A DNA stretch of 64,000 nucleotides from Allacma fusca (lineage: Eukaryota; Arthropoda; Collembola; Symphypleona; Sminthuridae), in NCBI GenBank assembly GCA_947179485.1, contig OX359245.1, positions 75,255,067 through 75,319,066 on the forward strand, in the 5' to 3' direction. The position numbers and the translations under genes are program-made. This document shows positions 1 through 12,825 of the stretch, one piece after another. The number at the start of each line of letters is the position of its first letter. Within the stretch, counting starts at the first letter, position 1. The notes under the pieces are model-generated. The model worked only from the letters and a program-made list of their open reading frames with translations, ran no database searches and had not been told where the DNA came from.

Positions 1-547
1 TATAAAACTTGTTGATTCACTTTTTTTACAGGGATATTCTAGTAGTAAAACAGAGAGCTGCATGCTTTCTCCCCTGACAAAATTTGACCCCTTTTTACCA
101 ATTGAGAAAATTACTGACAAATGAATTCATTGCATACAGTTTGCAGCAAATTTATTTCCAGAAACAAATTATTATAGTTGCTCAGCGTCATTTTGTGGAG
201 ACAAACATAACAATAAATTTTGTATTCCAATGAGTAGTTTAAAAAAGTTATGTAATGGCTGACTAAAAACTTCTTTTGTTGTTTGATTTTACGTGATAAA
301 CTTTGAAATGTCACGGATTTTTCGGATATTTAAGCATTGGATACAGTATTCAAATATATTTTGAATATTAATTCGAATACGGATATTTCTTTTCGATTCA
401 ATATAGATTTAAATACTTGAAAAAATATATTTACAAATACCAATTCCGATTAAAAAACCAAAAAATAGGAATGAAATACCGATTCCAATTCTAATTCCGA
501 TTCGAATGACCAGACCTGATTATTACTGGGTAAATCCGGGTGGATAA
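1..547. other. Non-coding AT-rich DNA with decayed repeat
   Basis: No gene seen. Positions 300-519 are rich in GAATTCCGATT-like words, in the style of the hAT MITE at 20784-21666, and stop at an edge reading GACCAGACCTG. They may be the right end of a related element whose left end is lost or outside the window. Confidence 0.4.
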
Positions 548-735
548 ATGAAATTAAATGTTATGTGATATACTCAATATTTCCTTTAAATACAAAATAA
601 ATCAATTGAATGTAATTTAAAAAGAAAGTACTCTTTTATTAGCAATTTTGCTGCAGCCATTTAGACATTACTCCTGTGACCTCAAACGGGTGATTTTGAT
701 GGGATATTATGTACAAATAAATCGCTGTAAATTGC
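548..735. repeat. Stray copy of the FKBP-unit 3' flank
   Basis: This stretch matches 4964-5145, the region downstream of the FKBP gene at 5223-6294, almost base for base. Shared words include GCTGCAGCCATTTAGACATT and GGGATATTATGTACAAATAA. The same flank recurs near 28030-28200, 39380-39560 and 54800-54970, and is split by a transposon at 17440-18545. It marks a further, otherwise lost, copy of the duplicated unit. Confidence 0.8.
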
Positions 736-2304
736 AATGTTTCCTTTCCCGATTGAATGCTCTCGAACTGCAAATCTGACCCTAAACCTAACCGCTGAAC
801 ATAAATAAAAGCAATTCAGATACCCATTAATGCAAATACGTTTAAATAATTCCAATTCCTATTCCGATTCTATACACGTAACCTATATTGATTGTTATTT
901 TTGTCATTTAAACTGTTTGTTTACTCAAACAAAGAACATATTTTGCAGGGATTTCTCCGGTAGTCGACCTAGGTTATAGTTTTAGGTTAAACGTAATGCA
1001 GAGAAGACTTCCCACAGCCACCTAGGTTACTGGAATACTTAAAATTACAAGTGTTACTTGCTGGAAAATTTCCGAAAATTTGGAATCATTCAACCACTTG
1101 ACTAATTCATTCATTTGTCCCTTGTGCGGTCCATAGTTGTTCCACAGAATACTTTTGGACTATGTCTTTAATTTTTTGTATTTATAATTTTATACTGTAG
1201 TCGTAGTAATAATGACCAAATGATTCTGTCCTTCTTTCCATTTTTGGTATTACTACGATAAAGAACTAGTAAATCAACCATGTAGAAGTGTAACGGGTAG
1301 ATGGTAAAGGTTCTATGTAAAAGATCATAAAGGGTTCTTTATGGCTGTATAATGCAGTGTCAGAAATGGAATCGGAATTCATCGGAATATCATTAACTTC
1401 TAATACCAATACCGACACTTGGTTTAAAATTAAAATTATAATTCCAGAGTCTGTCTCAGGATAGAATATCTCCCGAGGAAATATATCCTACCACGTAAGT
1501 ACAAGTCGGTCGATATAAACGTTTTTGTTATTTATAAGTACAGGCCAGGTTTGGTAAAAAATTAAGAAATACAATAAATGTCCTTCGAGTAAAGAATTTT
1601 TTCAAAGTGAAGAAAATCAGCACAAGTACAATCAATCAACTCATATGGCTTCCAATTGCCCTAACTGAGATACAGAATCTGAATAAAAAGTAGTAATTGC
1701 ATTGCTAGTTAAATTCCTGTAAAGAAGAGGTAAATCTCATTTGTAATTCAATAATTCCTTCAACAAACTGCAGAACGTCACGTTCAATGATATTACCTAT
1801 CAATGATCATTAGAATGTTTCTTCGACATTCGAGGTTATACAACCCCTACTGGCACTAAAATGACAATCTCCGAAATTTAATAATAATAAATTAACTTAA
1901 TTGGAACAGTGTAAAGAACTAGGTGTAGACTGGAGGGCGGAGGGCTGAATTCTTGAACCATCGAGGTCATAACAAGGATGTATATAACTTGTGAGTAAAG
2001 CTCGCCAAGGTAAAATAACAAGGACCTCTGTAAGTCGAGACGAACCCGTGCGATCAGATTTGATAGTACAGTGCGGGAATCGTTCCGGGTTCCATAATTT
2101 TGACAACTGTTAGCAGTGTGAAAAAACTGTTCAAATAATTATCGAGATTTTGACTCATATAGGGAACCAGGTTTCCCCAATAACAGTGATAAAAATATTA
2201 ATTGACACTTTTTAGTGCGGTTTGACTGTTGTGCGGATTGTTGAGTTTTACTGCTTATTTGCTTTTGGGTTTTTTGTTGTATTTTGGGGTACAAATAGTG
2301 CAAT
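736..2304. other. No gene recognised
   Basis: AT-rich sequence with no convincing coding region. Short GGAATCGG-type words near 840-880 and 1370-1430 resemble decayed transposon ends. Confidence 0.4.
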
Positions 2305-4120
2305 GGCAGACCATAATTTTGTACTAAAGCCGTTAGAAGTAGTTACACTTTCTGTTGAAGAATACGAATTCTTCATTATGCAATATTGGCCGTTAAATGG
2401 TTTTCGTGAAAAATATCGTCCTATTTTTAAGCTAATTGTTCCTGATGTTTTTTGTAGATGAAGCAACCACATTCAACTACGACAACATTGTATCGGCTGT
2501 TCTGGAAGATAAGACTAATCAACATTCTTACAAGAGGTGGCCCTGGAATAGAAAGGTAACATCTGATGCGAATGTTTTAATTTTACCAAAATAATATTGC
2601 AGTGTGGTTGCAAATTGTAAATATGATGTGAACAACTTTTATAATTGCAGAATTTCCCGTTCGGTTAGTCGGAGTGGACCGTTAAAAACGCAAAATTCAA
2701 GAATTCGATGGATTGTTTGCAGAATGTCATGCAACGGGAAAGGATATCGGTAAGTTCATTGAAGATGCAAGTAAGTTGAAAGTTCAATCCGCAAATGTTA
2801 TTAAATTTTCTGCTTCAAGGTCGACAAGAAATGGCAAGATCTTCCATCACCAGTCCCATCTGGATTCACCACTTAACTTTGCGTTGGAGAAAGGAGCGGT
2901 GACCGGAATGAACAACCAATTTTATACGTCGGGCCTCCTCATTCCGTTTCATGTTTTCATCAGGACAACTTCTACCAGTCGTGAACCACCAATTGAATGA
3001 TGGAGAGAAGTTGTGGATCATCATCGACCCGGATAACGACTAAAAAATGATCAAATTGTTAAAGAGCTTATCGGGTATTGCAGGTACGTGTTTTATGCTG
3101 TTTATTTTATATTCCACTGAATTATTGTCAGTAAACTCGTTTAGACAATGGCAATAAATTCCTGTATGTTTCGTTCATTTTAAAATTATAAATGTTGTAG
3201 ATGAACCATGTCCAGCGGCTTCGTACAACCGCGGGTTTCCGGTTCCAATGTGCACACTGAAGCATGCCGGAATCCGCATGTTCTCAACAGTGCAACGGCA
3301 GCACGAATCCATTTTACTAGGTGGAGGTTTATTCCACATGGTAATTAACCTAAAATTAAGTGTTAATCTTGCAGGAAACTTCATCGACGAAGATTAGGTT
3401 CAACAAGGAGGTTAACACTGTTGCACATGCGGGATAAACCATGCTTATGGAAGGCAGTTGGACGCAAAACAGCAGAAGAGGCAGTGGTTGGGTGCCAAAT
3501 CAGGTGCGTTAATGAGTTTGTCGTGATAAAATTAACGAATTAATGTAACTATTACTATTTTGTCTTCTAGGTATTACTCCTCCCAAACCAAAAATGTATT
3601 ACACTTGTGTGGAATGTCCCGGTTCTAAGGGAGAACTTAACAAGCACATCAGATAATACCATGGACCGAATACTCTTCAGTCCTCTCAGTGTCCCAAAGT
3701 ATTTACAACTCTGAAGCTGAAAAATCGACACCAGAAGACCCATGAGCGTAATATTACACTATGTATAATGCAATATGATTACAGCAGCCTGTGTAGTATT
3801 ATATGAGTTAATTATTTCCAGCAAAAAATTTAAAATGTGACATCTGCAATGCTTTTGCGACGAATGATCCGTCTAACCTGACGAGGCACAAGTAGGTTTC
3901 TTGTGGAAAGTCCAAGGGTAAGTTTAATTATTTCTTGTATATAGAAGTAGTTTAAGTATAATGTTGACAAGATGTTTTAAGAACTTTTACTTTGAATTAC
4001 GAAAACTGAAGTGTCTTTGTTCGCTTGCCCTGATTGTGGGGAAAAGTTTGGATCCAAGGAAGGGTTACAATTGCATCATTCTAAATGCATAGTAAATATT
4101 AGAGTCTTGAAGTGGCTTTA
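2305..4120 (+). pseudogene. Decayed JmjC-domain plus C2H2 zinc-finger gene
   Basis: Seen: around 2885-2970 one frame reads PILYVGPPHSVSCFHQDN. This fits the first half of a JmjC fold with the HxD iron ligands (HQD). After a frame change near 2970 it continues GEKLWIIIDP to a donor at 3083/3084. The exon from 3201 reads HAGIR, VQRQHE and GGGLFHMVIN, giving the distal iron-binding His and the SVNLAGNF end of the domain. Later exons (from 3571 and from 3832, and near 4020) carry C2H2 fingers such as CPDCGEKFGSKEGLQLHH. Intron phases still match, so this is not a retrocopy. In-frame stops at 3041, at 3395 and in the first finger, plus the frameshift, show it is dead. JmjC proteins are Fe(II)/2-oxoglutarate oxygenases, many of them histone demethylases. 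The N-terminal part (2305-2870) is unrecognised. Confidence 0.68.
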
Positions 4121-4339
4121 AACATTAAGTCAATAATGCAAGGTAAAAAATCCAATATATTCCAAAATTATACAAATCGATGTCGGCTAACTTGGCGGGC
4201 CCTAGTCGACTGACTTGCGAATTCAATTTTCGACAATCGCCAACTTGTGGGCTTTGGCGACTTTCAGACAGATACTTATTTCAGATACGGGTTGGCCCTT
4301 AGAAAATTATTATTAGAAAATTGACTTAGGACTTAATTG

Positions 4340-4860
4340 AACTTTGTTATCGCCTGATACATTCAATCAACTTTTTGAACAATTGATTTGAGATTAGTAT
4401 ACGCCTTGAAAAGGGTTCAAATGTTAACGGTATTATTGAACCAAAACTTTGCAAGCGTCGTAATTAGCTTGAAACTACTTTGCTTAAGTACAGCTATCCT
4501 AAATTGCTTCTACGCTTGCGGCACTGGCATCAGCACCACATCATTGCTGGGATTAATGATATGGCTGCCTTGGACGGTATACTCGTATTTAATGTGATGT
4601 ACGACAATGCTTTTAGCATCCCGAGCAAGATGAGAGAACTGAGGGAAGAGATACACTTGCAAACAATGACCTTAAAAGGGGACCCATTTTGCCAGATATT
4701 TCGAAGGAAGTTAGTATCCGTTCCGAATGTAGCTGTGAAAGTAGGGCATTTTCACTCATTCGAGCGTATTTCAACTCCGAACATGATCGACTACACGGCT
4801 ACACGAACACTTTGTCATTGCTTATCGCCTTCAAGTAAAAGATGGACCAAATTAACTTAA
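4340..4860 (+). pseudogene. Chemoreceptor-like pseudogene, unit A (last exon)
   Basis: The C-terminal part of a seven-transmembrane chemosensory-type receptor. One frame gives a hydrophobic segment (SLKLLCLSTAILNCFYACG). Another gives MYDNAFSIPSKM followed by VKVGHFHSFERISTPNM, resembling the conserved end of arthropod gustatory-type receptors. The two frames do not join cleanly and the upstream exons found at 15290 and 26862 are absent. It lies convergent to the FKBP gene at 5223-6294, a pairing repeated in units B, C and D. The family call rests on the C-terminal pattern and membrane segments, so it is moderate. Confidence 0.5.
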
Positions 4861-5222
4861 TGATGCTTTGTTGTAGTTGCAATATTGGAAAACATAAACT
4901 GTTTTTGACAATTGCGAAACCTTTGCTTTATTTATAAATACTAGCTAAATCCTGATAGCAAACTTAAATTAAGTGTTATGTGATATACTTAATATTTCCT
5001 ATACATACAAAATAAATCAATTGAATGTAATTTAAAAAGAATGTGCACTTTTTTCAACAATTTTGCTGCAGCCATTTAGACATTACTCCTGTGACCTCAA
5101 ACGGATGATTTTGATGGGATATTATGTACAAATAAATCGCGTGTTAAGTAAGTGTTTTATCGTACTATCCCTATAATTAATACTGTAAAAGCTTGAAGTC
5201 AGATCTTATTCTGCCGTTATAT

Positions 5223-6294
5223 TTATAACTCGTCTTTGGCATGGCTGAAAAATTCGTCGTCAGAGATGAATCCATCCTTGTTTAAGTCACGTTGCTGAAA
5301 AACAATTTCAGCAATTTTGTCGGGATGTTTCAGCATTAACCGATCACTCTCGCTTACGTCCATGTCCTTCCCTTCGGCTTTTCTCCTGTCGATTCGATTC
5401 TTGATGTAAGTGATCATCTGATTAAGGAATTCAAACAAGTTATTTTGTTAAACATCAAATGATTAAAGGCTATTTAAATTCGATGGATATGATTATTTTG
5501 ATGTTTACTAATTCTATTTAAACTTAAAAAGAAGTTAAATCGTGGCATAACCTCTTCTTGGGAAATTAGCTTGTCAGCATTAACATCAGTCTCTCTGAAC
5601 GTTTCCACCATTGGGTGAGTGCCTTTCTCAATCTTGAGTAGTTCAATTTCATATATTAAAATTGAATCTATAATGATTACACACACATGTATAGGTATAT
5701 ATAGGGGAACCATTAAATTTGCATTTGTATTGGATATTATAAATGGAAATTTTAAAACAAAGTATGGTAAATGTATTTTAGAAACATAGAAAAAATGGCT
5801 TGGAATTTTTTTTAAAATATTGATTGTTACCTTTCGGGGCTGGTATTTTATTTCCATTGAAGTGCTTCGCCAAATTTGAAGGCATAGTCAATTTCCTTTT
5901 TTCTCCTACACACATATCCAGAAGACCTTCGTCGAACCCCCGGATGGCTTTCCCTTTCCGTAACTGGAATTCGATGGGTTCATTTTTTTCCCAGCTGAAG
6001 AAGACGAGTTGAACAGTAATATGTATTTAAAAAAAATTAAAGGTTTCAGACCAAATATGTATAATGTAAAAGAAGTAATGTGAAAGTGTGATTTAACCTG
6101 GAATGGAACATCTTTCCATCGGAAGTAGTTCCCGTGAAGTGCACCATCAGTAAATCATAGCTCTTAGACTTGATATTGCAATCTGAAGGCTTGTAGATAG
6201 TCTCGGTTTTAAGTTGGTCCAGAACCTGGCTCTCTGTCAAAGCCAGGACGGAAAGAAATGTAACAATTCCGGAGTAATAAGTTGTCTTCCTCAT
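5223..6294 (-). CDS. ER FKBP-type protein with two EF-hands, copy A
   Basis: Four exons (6098-6294, 5831-5994, 5552-5667, 5223-5417) join in consistent phases to 223 residues. A signal peptide (about 1-22) leads into an FKBP domain with one full MCVGEKRKL motif, then EF loops DVNADKLISQEE (148-159) and DLNKDGFISDDE (203-214), and a KDEL tail. This is the layout of FKBP14/FKBP22, an ER prolyl isomerase and procollagen chaperone. Active-site residues have changed: HFTG for HYTG, FH for FD, and AIRGFD where VIKGWD is expected. Calcium binding and ER retention therefore look kept, while isomerase activity is doubtful. A sister of copies B, C and D. Confidence 0.85.
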
Positions 6295-6969
6295 TTTATC
6301 GTACTGTCAAAAGTCTTCAGCTCGAAGACGAGGTTTTATTTGGAGAAAAGAATAGAAAGTGTTTTTAGTGGAAGTGTTTTATTGATCATTGTTTGTTCAA
6401 CTTTTGTAGCCATTCTTATTTTTTATGTAATATTTCGAAAGTCTTTATCCGAATGTTTTTAGCTATTGTAAGTATGACTCACATGAAAACGAATGAAAAT
6501 CATGTTACCGCGACTCTCCCTAGAACGAAACCCCGTCGATTTGAATTTTTATTTTTGAATGGGAAAATCGGAGGGTGCCAGGAATAGTTTTTGGAGAAAT
6601 GTCTGGAGTATGCAATTATAGAATGCTGACTTTGACTGTACGTAACATCGGAAATACATACGTCAGAGTAGGGAGAATAGAAATTGCAGTCGTTTCTTCC
6701 ACAAATCACGTTACCCTGGCTTAAAATTGCTTCACTGTTTGTTGGGTTTGAATATTTTAGTTTTTGATATCCAAAGGAAATATTTTACAGGTCTTGGAAT
6801 GCACGAAACCAAATCAGGATTAATTATAATTTGATGGATGTGTTAGCCATTAAGTATTTGTAAGTAGTATTTATTTCAATCCTTAATTCAGACGTTCGTT
6901 CTATAAAAGTATGTCTACTCATATTACATTTGAAATTTCTGACCAAAGCTTTCTCCCCAAATAATTTTT

Positions 6970-7745
6970 GGATTTTCAAACTCGACATATTTTTTGTGTG
7001 CCAAGTCCATATAATTCTGCGTAAGACATAAACATTTCCGTTAATATCTTTACGTTTGAAGATTTTTTCAACGTTGTTGTCTACGTTGTCTAGCTTTGCC
7101 CGGATCTTATCATAGTCTTGGATACTATCCTGGTTTTGGTACCCACGCAACAGGCCCAGTATCTATATATAATTACTGGTAGAACGGAATAACAATTAAG
7201 GAATGGATGACAAACAAAATGAAGGGATGAGTAACGCACTATTACTATTAGTAATGGCAGCACCAGCAGTTGAGTCAGAAAGTCTTGACTCATGTATACG
7301 GTTAAGATAATAGTGACGCTTACGTGCACATAATAATAAATAGGAAGCAGGTACCAAGAATATTTGTAGATTGTAAAAACGATCTCACATGAATCATAGT
7401 TTCTAACAAAAATATCCGGATTTAGTGAAATCCCGTTGAGCATCTTAATAGTTTTTGGTAATTGAATAAGAAATTCACAGAATAAAACCGAATTATTTAA
7501 GCTCAATGGTTTTCTGGACCATGTGGTTTGTTTTGGTTTGAACCAAAAAACTGGACCAGACCAATGTTCTGATCTGAGCTTTGGTCCAGACCGGTTTCAT
7601 AAAATCTGGACCAAACCAGACCGCTTGCATCCTTACCACAAATTATGTATCTTAAATTTTTAATTAGGAAATGATAACAGTTTATAACATGGTGTCAAAA
7701 ACCTTGCCATTGAGGCAAGACAACAAAAACCCTTGAGGACCATGG
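6970..7745 (-). pseudogene. Relic of an F-type FKBP/EF-hand gene
   Basis: Positions 6970-7150 match the last exon of the gene at 56530-57857 (YQNQDS, KIRAKLD, VEKIF). A deletion after the second EF-loop start shifts the frame, and the stop codon after the DEF tail is changed (TTTTAA to TTTGAA). Positions 7640-7745 match pieces of that gene's first exon with an internal deletion. Exons 2 and 3 are absent. It lies between copies A and H exactly as F lies between D and G. Confidence 0.75.
7505..7625. repeat. Half copy of the GGACCAGACC hAT-MITE family
   Basis: Matches the end of the element at 43380-43815, with shared words such as TTTCATAAAATCTGGA and GGACCAGACC. Only one half is present. The matching place in the gene at 56530-57857 keeps the other half (57376-57500). 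Confidence 0.65.
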
Positions 7746-7998
7746 ACCTAACTCGTCAGGGCAGGGATTATTCTAAATCTACTTCACCCAGTTCTAACAA
7801 TAAGCGTAAATTCATAAACGTAATTATGTGACAACAAAATCTGAATAATTAAGAAGAGTTATTAAAAACGTAATAAAGCCAGAAACTGACGATTGAACAT
7901 GCACAAGGTTGTTTCGCATGGTTGTTTTTTTTTTGCTTGAGTACTTGCTGAGGTCGAGGTTACAAAACTTTCAGATTGCCCGTATTTGATATTAGACA

Positions 7999-9300
7999 CT
8001 AAAACTCGTTGTGCTTGGGTTTGATGAACTCATTGTAATCAATAATATCATCTCCATTTGCATCCTCTCGCTCAAAAAACTGTTGAATCAAATCGTCACG
8101 CTTTGAAAGCAATTTGGGGTCCACTTCATTGTCATCGAGTGCATTTCCATTTGTGTCAATCATTTCGAAATGCTTTTGCAAGTAGAATTTAACCTTCGGA
8201 CACAAAATACGCACAAAGTGAACCCCTTTTTAAGATTAGACAGCCGGATTTATTTATTTTTCTCACCTCATCCCTGGAGAGTTTCTTGTCGAAATTAGAG
8301 TCAATCTCCTTAAAAAATTCCTCCTTCTTAGGACCAACTTTGTCAATTTCAAGGAGCTCAATTTCGTACGATAAATCATATCCTATAGAAATCCATAATA
8401 ATTCATGCTTAGTAAGACTACGATGACCTGACATTTTCAGGTGGTTCTTAAGTGTGGGGTTTAACTCTCTTAGCCAATAGTTTTTACGGGATACAATTTA
8501 ACATTGAGACATGTACATTAAATTATAATTACATGTTTTAAATTAGCATTTAACAGTTTTGCATTATTATTGACTCACCGGAAGGAGCTAGGAATTCGTA
8601 GCCTGGCCTTGCCACAACTAAATGTTTAGGAACGAATAATGTTCGTTTTTCCCCGACACACATGTTCATGAGGCCTGTATCCCAAGACGCAGTAGCTTCA
8701 TTCATTCCTAGTCGAAATGAAACGGGATTGTTCCGGTCCCTGCTGTAAGATTTCATGTAAATAGGAAATTACTGGATATCCTCATAAATGTTCAGAATAA
8801 ACCCTTTCCACTGTAAGAGCCAAAACTAATTTGACAAGTTCCCAATTTCATCAAAGATAATTCTCCCCACGGAAGTGCAATATTAAATTTGACTTAAAAT
8901 CAAATTATGCTCCTTGCAAGGATTATGTTCTAGAAAGATTATACTGAAAGAGGTTCTAAACTCGAAAACAAATATATTTTCAACTAGGGCACTCCCTTTA
9001 GTATTAGAGACCCCTGAAGGCTGCATAGAATTAAATTCGGCACGTTACTACTGACAATGAGAGCGACAGATAGATATCGTATTTGACAATAAATTGCTGC
9101 GAATACCTGGAATCAAAAGCTTTGAAATCTAGTAAGTAACCATTGTAGTGTACCACGAGGCGGTTATGGACTTCGGATTTAATTGTGCAGTTTTCCGGCT
9201 TGAACGAAGTTGTAACTACCAGGTTGGGTAGAACTGCACATTGTCCCGTAGATAGAGTTGACATTAAACCTAGAAATATTGGTAGGAGGTAGATGTCCAT
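7999..9300 (-). CDS. ER FKBP-type protein with two EF-hands, copy H
   Basis: Four exons (9107-9300, 8579-8742, 8267-8382, 7999-8193) give 222 residues in consistent phase. A hydrophobic signal peptide (about 1-21) is followed by an FKBP domain with VVHYNG, AFDSS and MCVGEKRTL. EF loops are DSNFDKKLSRDE (147-158) and DANGDDIIDYNE (202-213), and the C-terminus is HNEF rather than HDEL. The residues that normally read VIKGWD read ATASWD, so two ligand-pocket positions are lost although Tyr, Phe-Asp and Trp remain. It is the third gene of the A-F'-H block, parallel to D-F-G. HNEF as a retention signal is an inference from position and likeness to HDEL. Confidence 0.83.
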
Positions 9301-10808
9301 TTTTTGCTAGAATTTCTGAATATCCTCCTGGATTCAATGATGCTGATTGTGAGGGAAGAAAAACTGTAACACTGTGCGAGTAAGGACTCTGTTGGACTTT
9401 TTACATCAAATGTCCAAATATGGAACCATAAAGCAGAAGTTTATTCCATTTTTACAAGCTTTTTTAGGGCTTAATTACTTCACTGTAAAGAGCAGCACAG
9501 TAGGGTAGGTTCGATTTGTTCGCTTTGGATTCTTTGCAATTAATGGATTGCTTTTAAAATAGATAGCGTTATGCGCTGGGTTTGAGATACTAGGATTGCA
9601 TATAGTAAAACCTATGGAACTAACTCCTCACGATTGCATGAGATATATGCCTGACAAATTATCAGTTAGGGTGTGAAAACACTGCTCAATTATGTACAAG
9701 GACATTGCTATATTGTTATACAATTTTACAATTACTACTCATGATTTTGCTGAGACTTCAATTTTTTATATACAATTGATGCCTGGCCTGAATGTATGTA
9801 AACATTAAATCTTCTAATATGCGCAGTGTGTGAGTTCTTGCTTGCCCCATGGATGATGACGGCAGATATTTAGAGACTTCAAGAATTAATTTAATACAAA
9901 TGTTTAATACACTAAGACACATTTAAATTCAAATCGATTTGTTAGGTTTAGATTACATGGAGAGCATGGCTGTAACATTTATTTTATATATATATATATA
10001 TAATGGCAAAGCTTATTCGTAAAATTGACCTATTTTCCTCATCCAGGAAATCTAACCTTTTGTCATTTCAAAACTTTTTGGCTTGTCCGTTGTTTTCCAT
10101 TGAGACTAAAACTCGTTGTGATAGGTCGGTAGAATTCCTTTCGATAGATTACACCATCCCCCAAAGATGGGCCCCCAGCCTAGATCTAGGATGGAATCTA
10201 GGCACAAATGCTAGGCTGGCTTACAATTGAGATAAAATATTGGCCAGCGTCTAGGATGGGCTCCACAAAGTCATGGTCGTACAGGGAAGATATAGGGAAG
10301 TTGCCAAATAATGGAACATTATGGGCCTAGAGTAGGCTAGGCCTAACGGAAACTATATTGCCTAGACGGAATATAGGTATAGGCTGGCATATATGACCCA
10401 CGCATACAGTCAGTTCTTTAAACTTTTTTTCGGGCAACTATTTGTCAACATCTACACCAAAACACTATAAGTTTAGTGGAGCAAATGGGAAATAATGATT
10501 GTTTGTCGTCCTTGCTATTACATAGGACTTCGGAGATATTTATTTTTCAAGACGAACTTATTTGTCTTCAAAAGTTCAGAATTATCATGGTAAATAGAAT
10601 ATATGGTAGCGACAATCCCCATAAGAGCAAACCGCGCGAAATAAAATCGAACGCGTGACGTCACCGTGGAAGATTCTTTAGACGAGTTCCCTGTATTCTT
10701 ATTGTTAGATGTGTTTAGTGGTATTTTATTAGAGTTTAATTACAGTTCTAATTCAAAGTAATTTTTTAAAAAATATTAATTTGTTCGCTGAAAAACAGGA
10801 TATTTAAT
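9301..10808. other. Non-coding, with a TA microsatellite
   Basis: No gene recognised. A (TA)n run lies at 9985-10002. Between 10160 and 10400 the word TAGGCTGG and relatives such as CCTAGATCTAGG recur on both strands, suggesting a decayed inverted-repeat element. Confidence 0.4.
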
Positions 10809-10916
10809 ATGTCGTACGCTTGTGCTGCAGCAACATGTCCCCGAAGAAAAACAACAAAAGTAGTGAGAGGGACGTCTTTGATGCTCCACACGTTTCCCAA
10901 ACATGATAAAAATTAA
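10809..10916 (+). pseudogene. THAP zinc-finger fragment
   Basis: An ATG opens 35 codons reading MSYACAAATCPRR and later HTFPKHDKN. The spacing Cys-x4-Cys followed by an HxFP-type turn is the start of a THAP DNA-binding domain, as in P-element-type transposases and THAP proteins. A stop cuts it before the C-terminal Cys/His pair, and the downstream codons (YQKFEEQVQKK) are only loosely continuous. Probably a transposon remnant. Confidence 0.5.
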
Positions 10917-11166
10917 AAATAGTATCAAAAGTTTGAGGAACAAGTGCAAAAGAAAACGGCAAATAAATTTAAGGATTTGTTCCAACCACTACTTCTGCTG
11001 ATTACGAAAGATATTTAAAACGTGAATTGATGGGACTACGGTCAAAGTGCTTCCTAATCCTAAGACAGCCTAGCAGACCTTATTAAAAAACCTTAGACAG
11101 TACAGACATTTGAATATGTAAGATTGAGATGAGATATATTAATTGAAATTGCTAACTTATATTTGT

Positions 11167-11230
11167 TTTGCGTTATCTAGTTGCTTTTCTTTGGGTTTCT
11201 TCCAAATGTAAAGCAACTAGATAACACAAA
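11167..11230. repeat. Near-perfect hairpin
   Basis: GTTATCTAGTTGCTTT (11172-11187) is repeated as an exact reverse complement at 11210-11225. The pairing extends outward by five more bases after one mismatch, around a 22-base loop. It could be a tiny foldback element or a structured transcript. Confidence 0.7.
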
Positions 11231-11856
11231 AAATATAAACTAACAATGGCCATTCAAAACTAATTTATTGCAACCCGGATCTATAGCCATAGAACCTTCG
11301 TCCACGAATCAAAATGACAGACCGAAAATCAATCTCTACTTTATTTTGCGGGATATAGTTCGTTTAAATCAAATAAAAAGGTAGGTACAGATAAATTTGG
11401 ATTTGCTGGTTGTTTCGGGTCAATAATAGGAACTTTATGCTGTCTCATAGAGGGTTTTTTAATTTGAGCAACTTGCGAAAAGCTGCTCCGCATTTGATTA
11501 TTCTGAAGGTATAGGACTGAAATAATATGTTCGAATTTTGAAAGGAAAATAAAACTAATAATTATCGATTTCTTTTAACTTTAATTAATTACTCTAAGTA
11601 CTAATTACCGTCGCAAACAATGGGAAGAAAGACACTTGTTTACAAGTGTATTTATTTGTATTTATTTATTTTTGGGGTCCTCTAGGCTTTCACCCATGAC
11701 CCGAGCTTGTTTACAAGTGTAGGGAATGGATGAGAAATTTCTCATCTTCCCCCGTGACGTCACCATAGTGAAACTCCGCCCTCTTTTCTGCTGTGTAGGG
11801 ATTGTCGCAGAATTATCCTTTTTGCTCGCTTTTATTCGTTGCTTTTTATTTTGATT

Positions 11857-12525
11857 CGAGAGTATGTTTTTTTGAGAACGGCCATTCCCATAGTGAATAG
11901 TGTTTTGCTTACATTGAATGATCATATATGCATTTGAACTGTATGCAGTGAACACAGCAAGCAAGCATGCAGTCGTATGCACATGCATAAGCCGCATGCT
12001 CCACAGTACGGAACGTCACACAGGAACGACGCCTTGTGTACGTATGTACATTAAATTCCCGCTCCGGTTTTACCCCGATTTGACTGCCGTCGGTCCCAAA
12101 TAAACGCTTTTTAAAAATTTTAAAATGAAGATTTTACTAGTCCTTACACTTTCCAGCAAAAGAAACCGTTTATTTGGGACTGGCGGCAGTCAAAAAAATT
12201 TGCGAAATTTTTAAATTTACCATGTTATTTTTTCAAAAAACTCGAAGTTTTGATTTTTTGGCTCGGGAAAAAAACATGAGTGTAGTAGAGGCTTAGACAA
12301 CAAATCTGAGATAGTACGATTTTCAATATTGTAAATAGTAACGCTGAAAAAAATTCCTTAAGATTTCGTGTTTTTTTCGGTTTACCAACCTTCCTTTTCG
12401 GTTTTTGGTGAAAATATTGTCTGGGAAATTTTTTCTCTGCATTATGCATCTCATGGCATATAAAAAAGTGTTTTCTGGAATATTGACTATCAAGGGTGGC
12501 CGTTCTCAAAAAAACAAACTCTTCG
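11857..12525. repeat. Nested inverted repeats
   Basis: The outer arm at 11857-11900 (with TTTTTTTGAGAACGGCCA) recurs inverted at 12481-12525. An inner pair, 12081-12106 and 12167-12192, matches 24 of 26 bases around CAAATAAACG. No coding region is seen inside. It looks like a foldback element, and no clear target duplication was found. Confidence 0.6.
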
Positions 12526-12825
12526 TTTACTTTCGGATTCACTATTCACTTGAAATGGTGGCTGAAGGCTGCGTTAAAAAATACAGAATGGATGACAATA
12601 CAACTGAACGTGTAGTAAGCACATGCACAATTACGTACAAAAGGTATTACAATTCTCATATGTATATGAGAGAATGAAGGGTACGAATACAGGTTTATGT
12701 AGGAAATATTGAGGGGCTGCCTTCTAGGCAATGGTTCGCTTGATTGCCTTTCCTATACACATTCTGGGTAGGCTAAGCGCTCTTGGATGCCATAAGTGGG
12801 GATGCTTTAATTGTACAAGCTCTGC

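Noticed and set aside
10656-11762. Paired TGACGTCA palindromes (10656-10663, 11755-11762) as CRE sites or element ends around the THAP relic
   Set aside because: The flanking sequence does not form inverted repeats or a target duplication, and no promoter is nearby.
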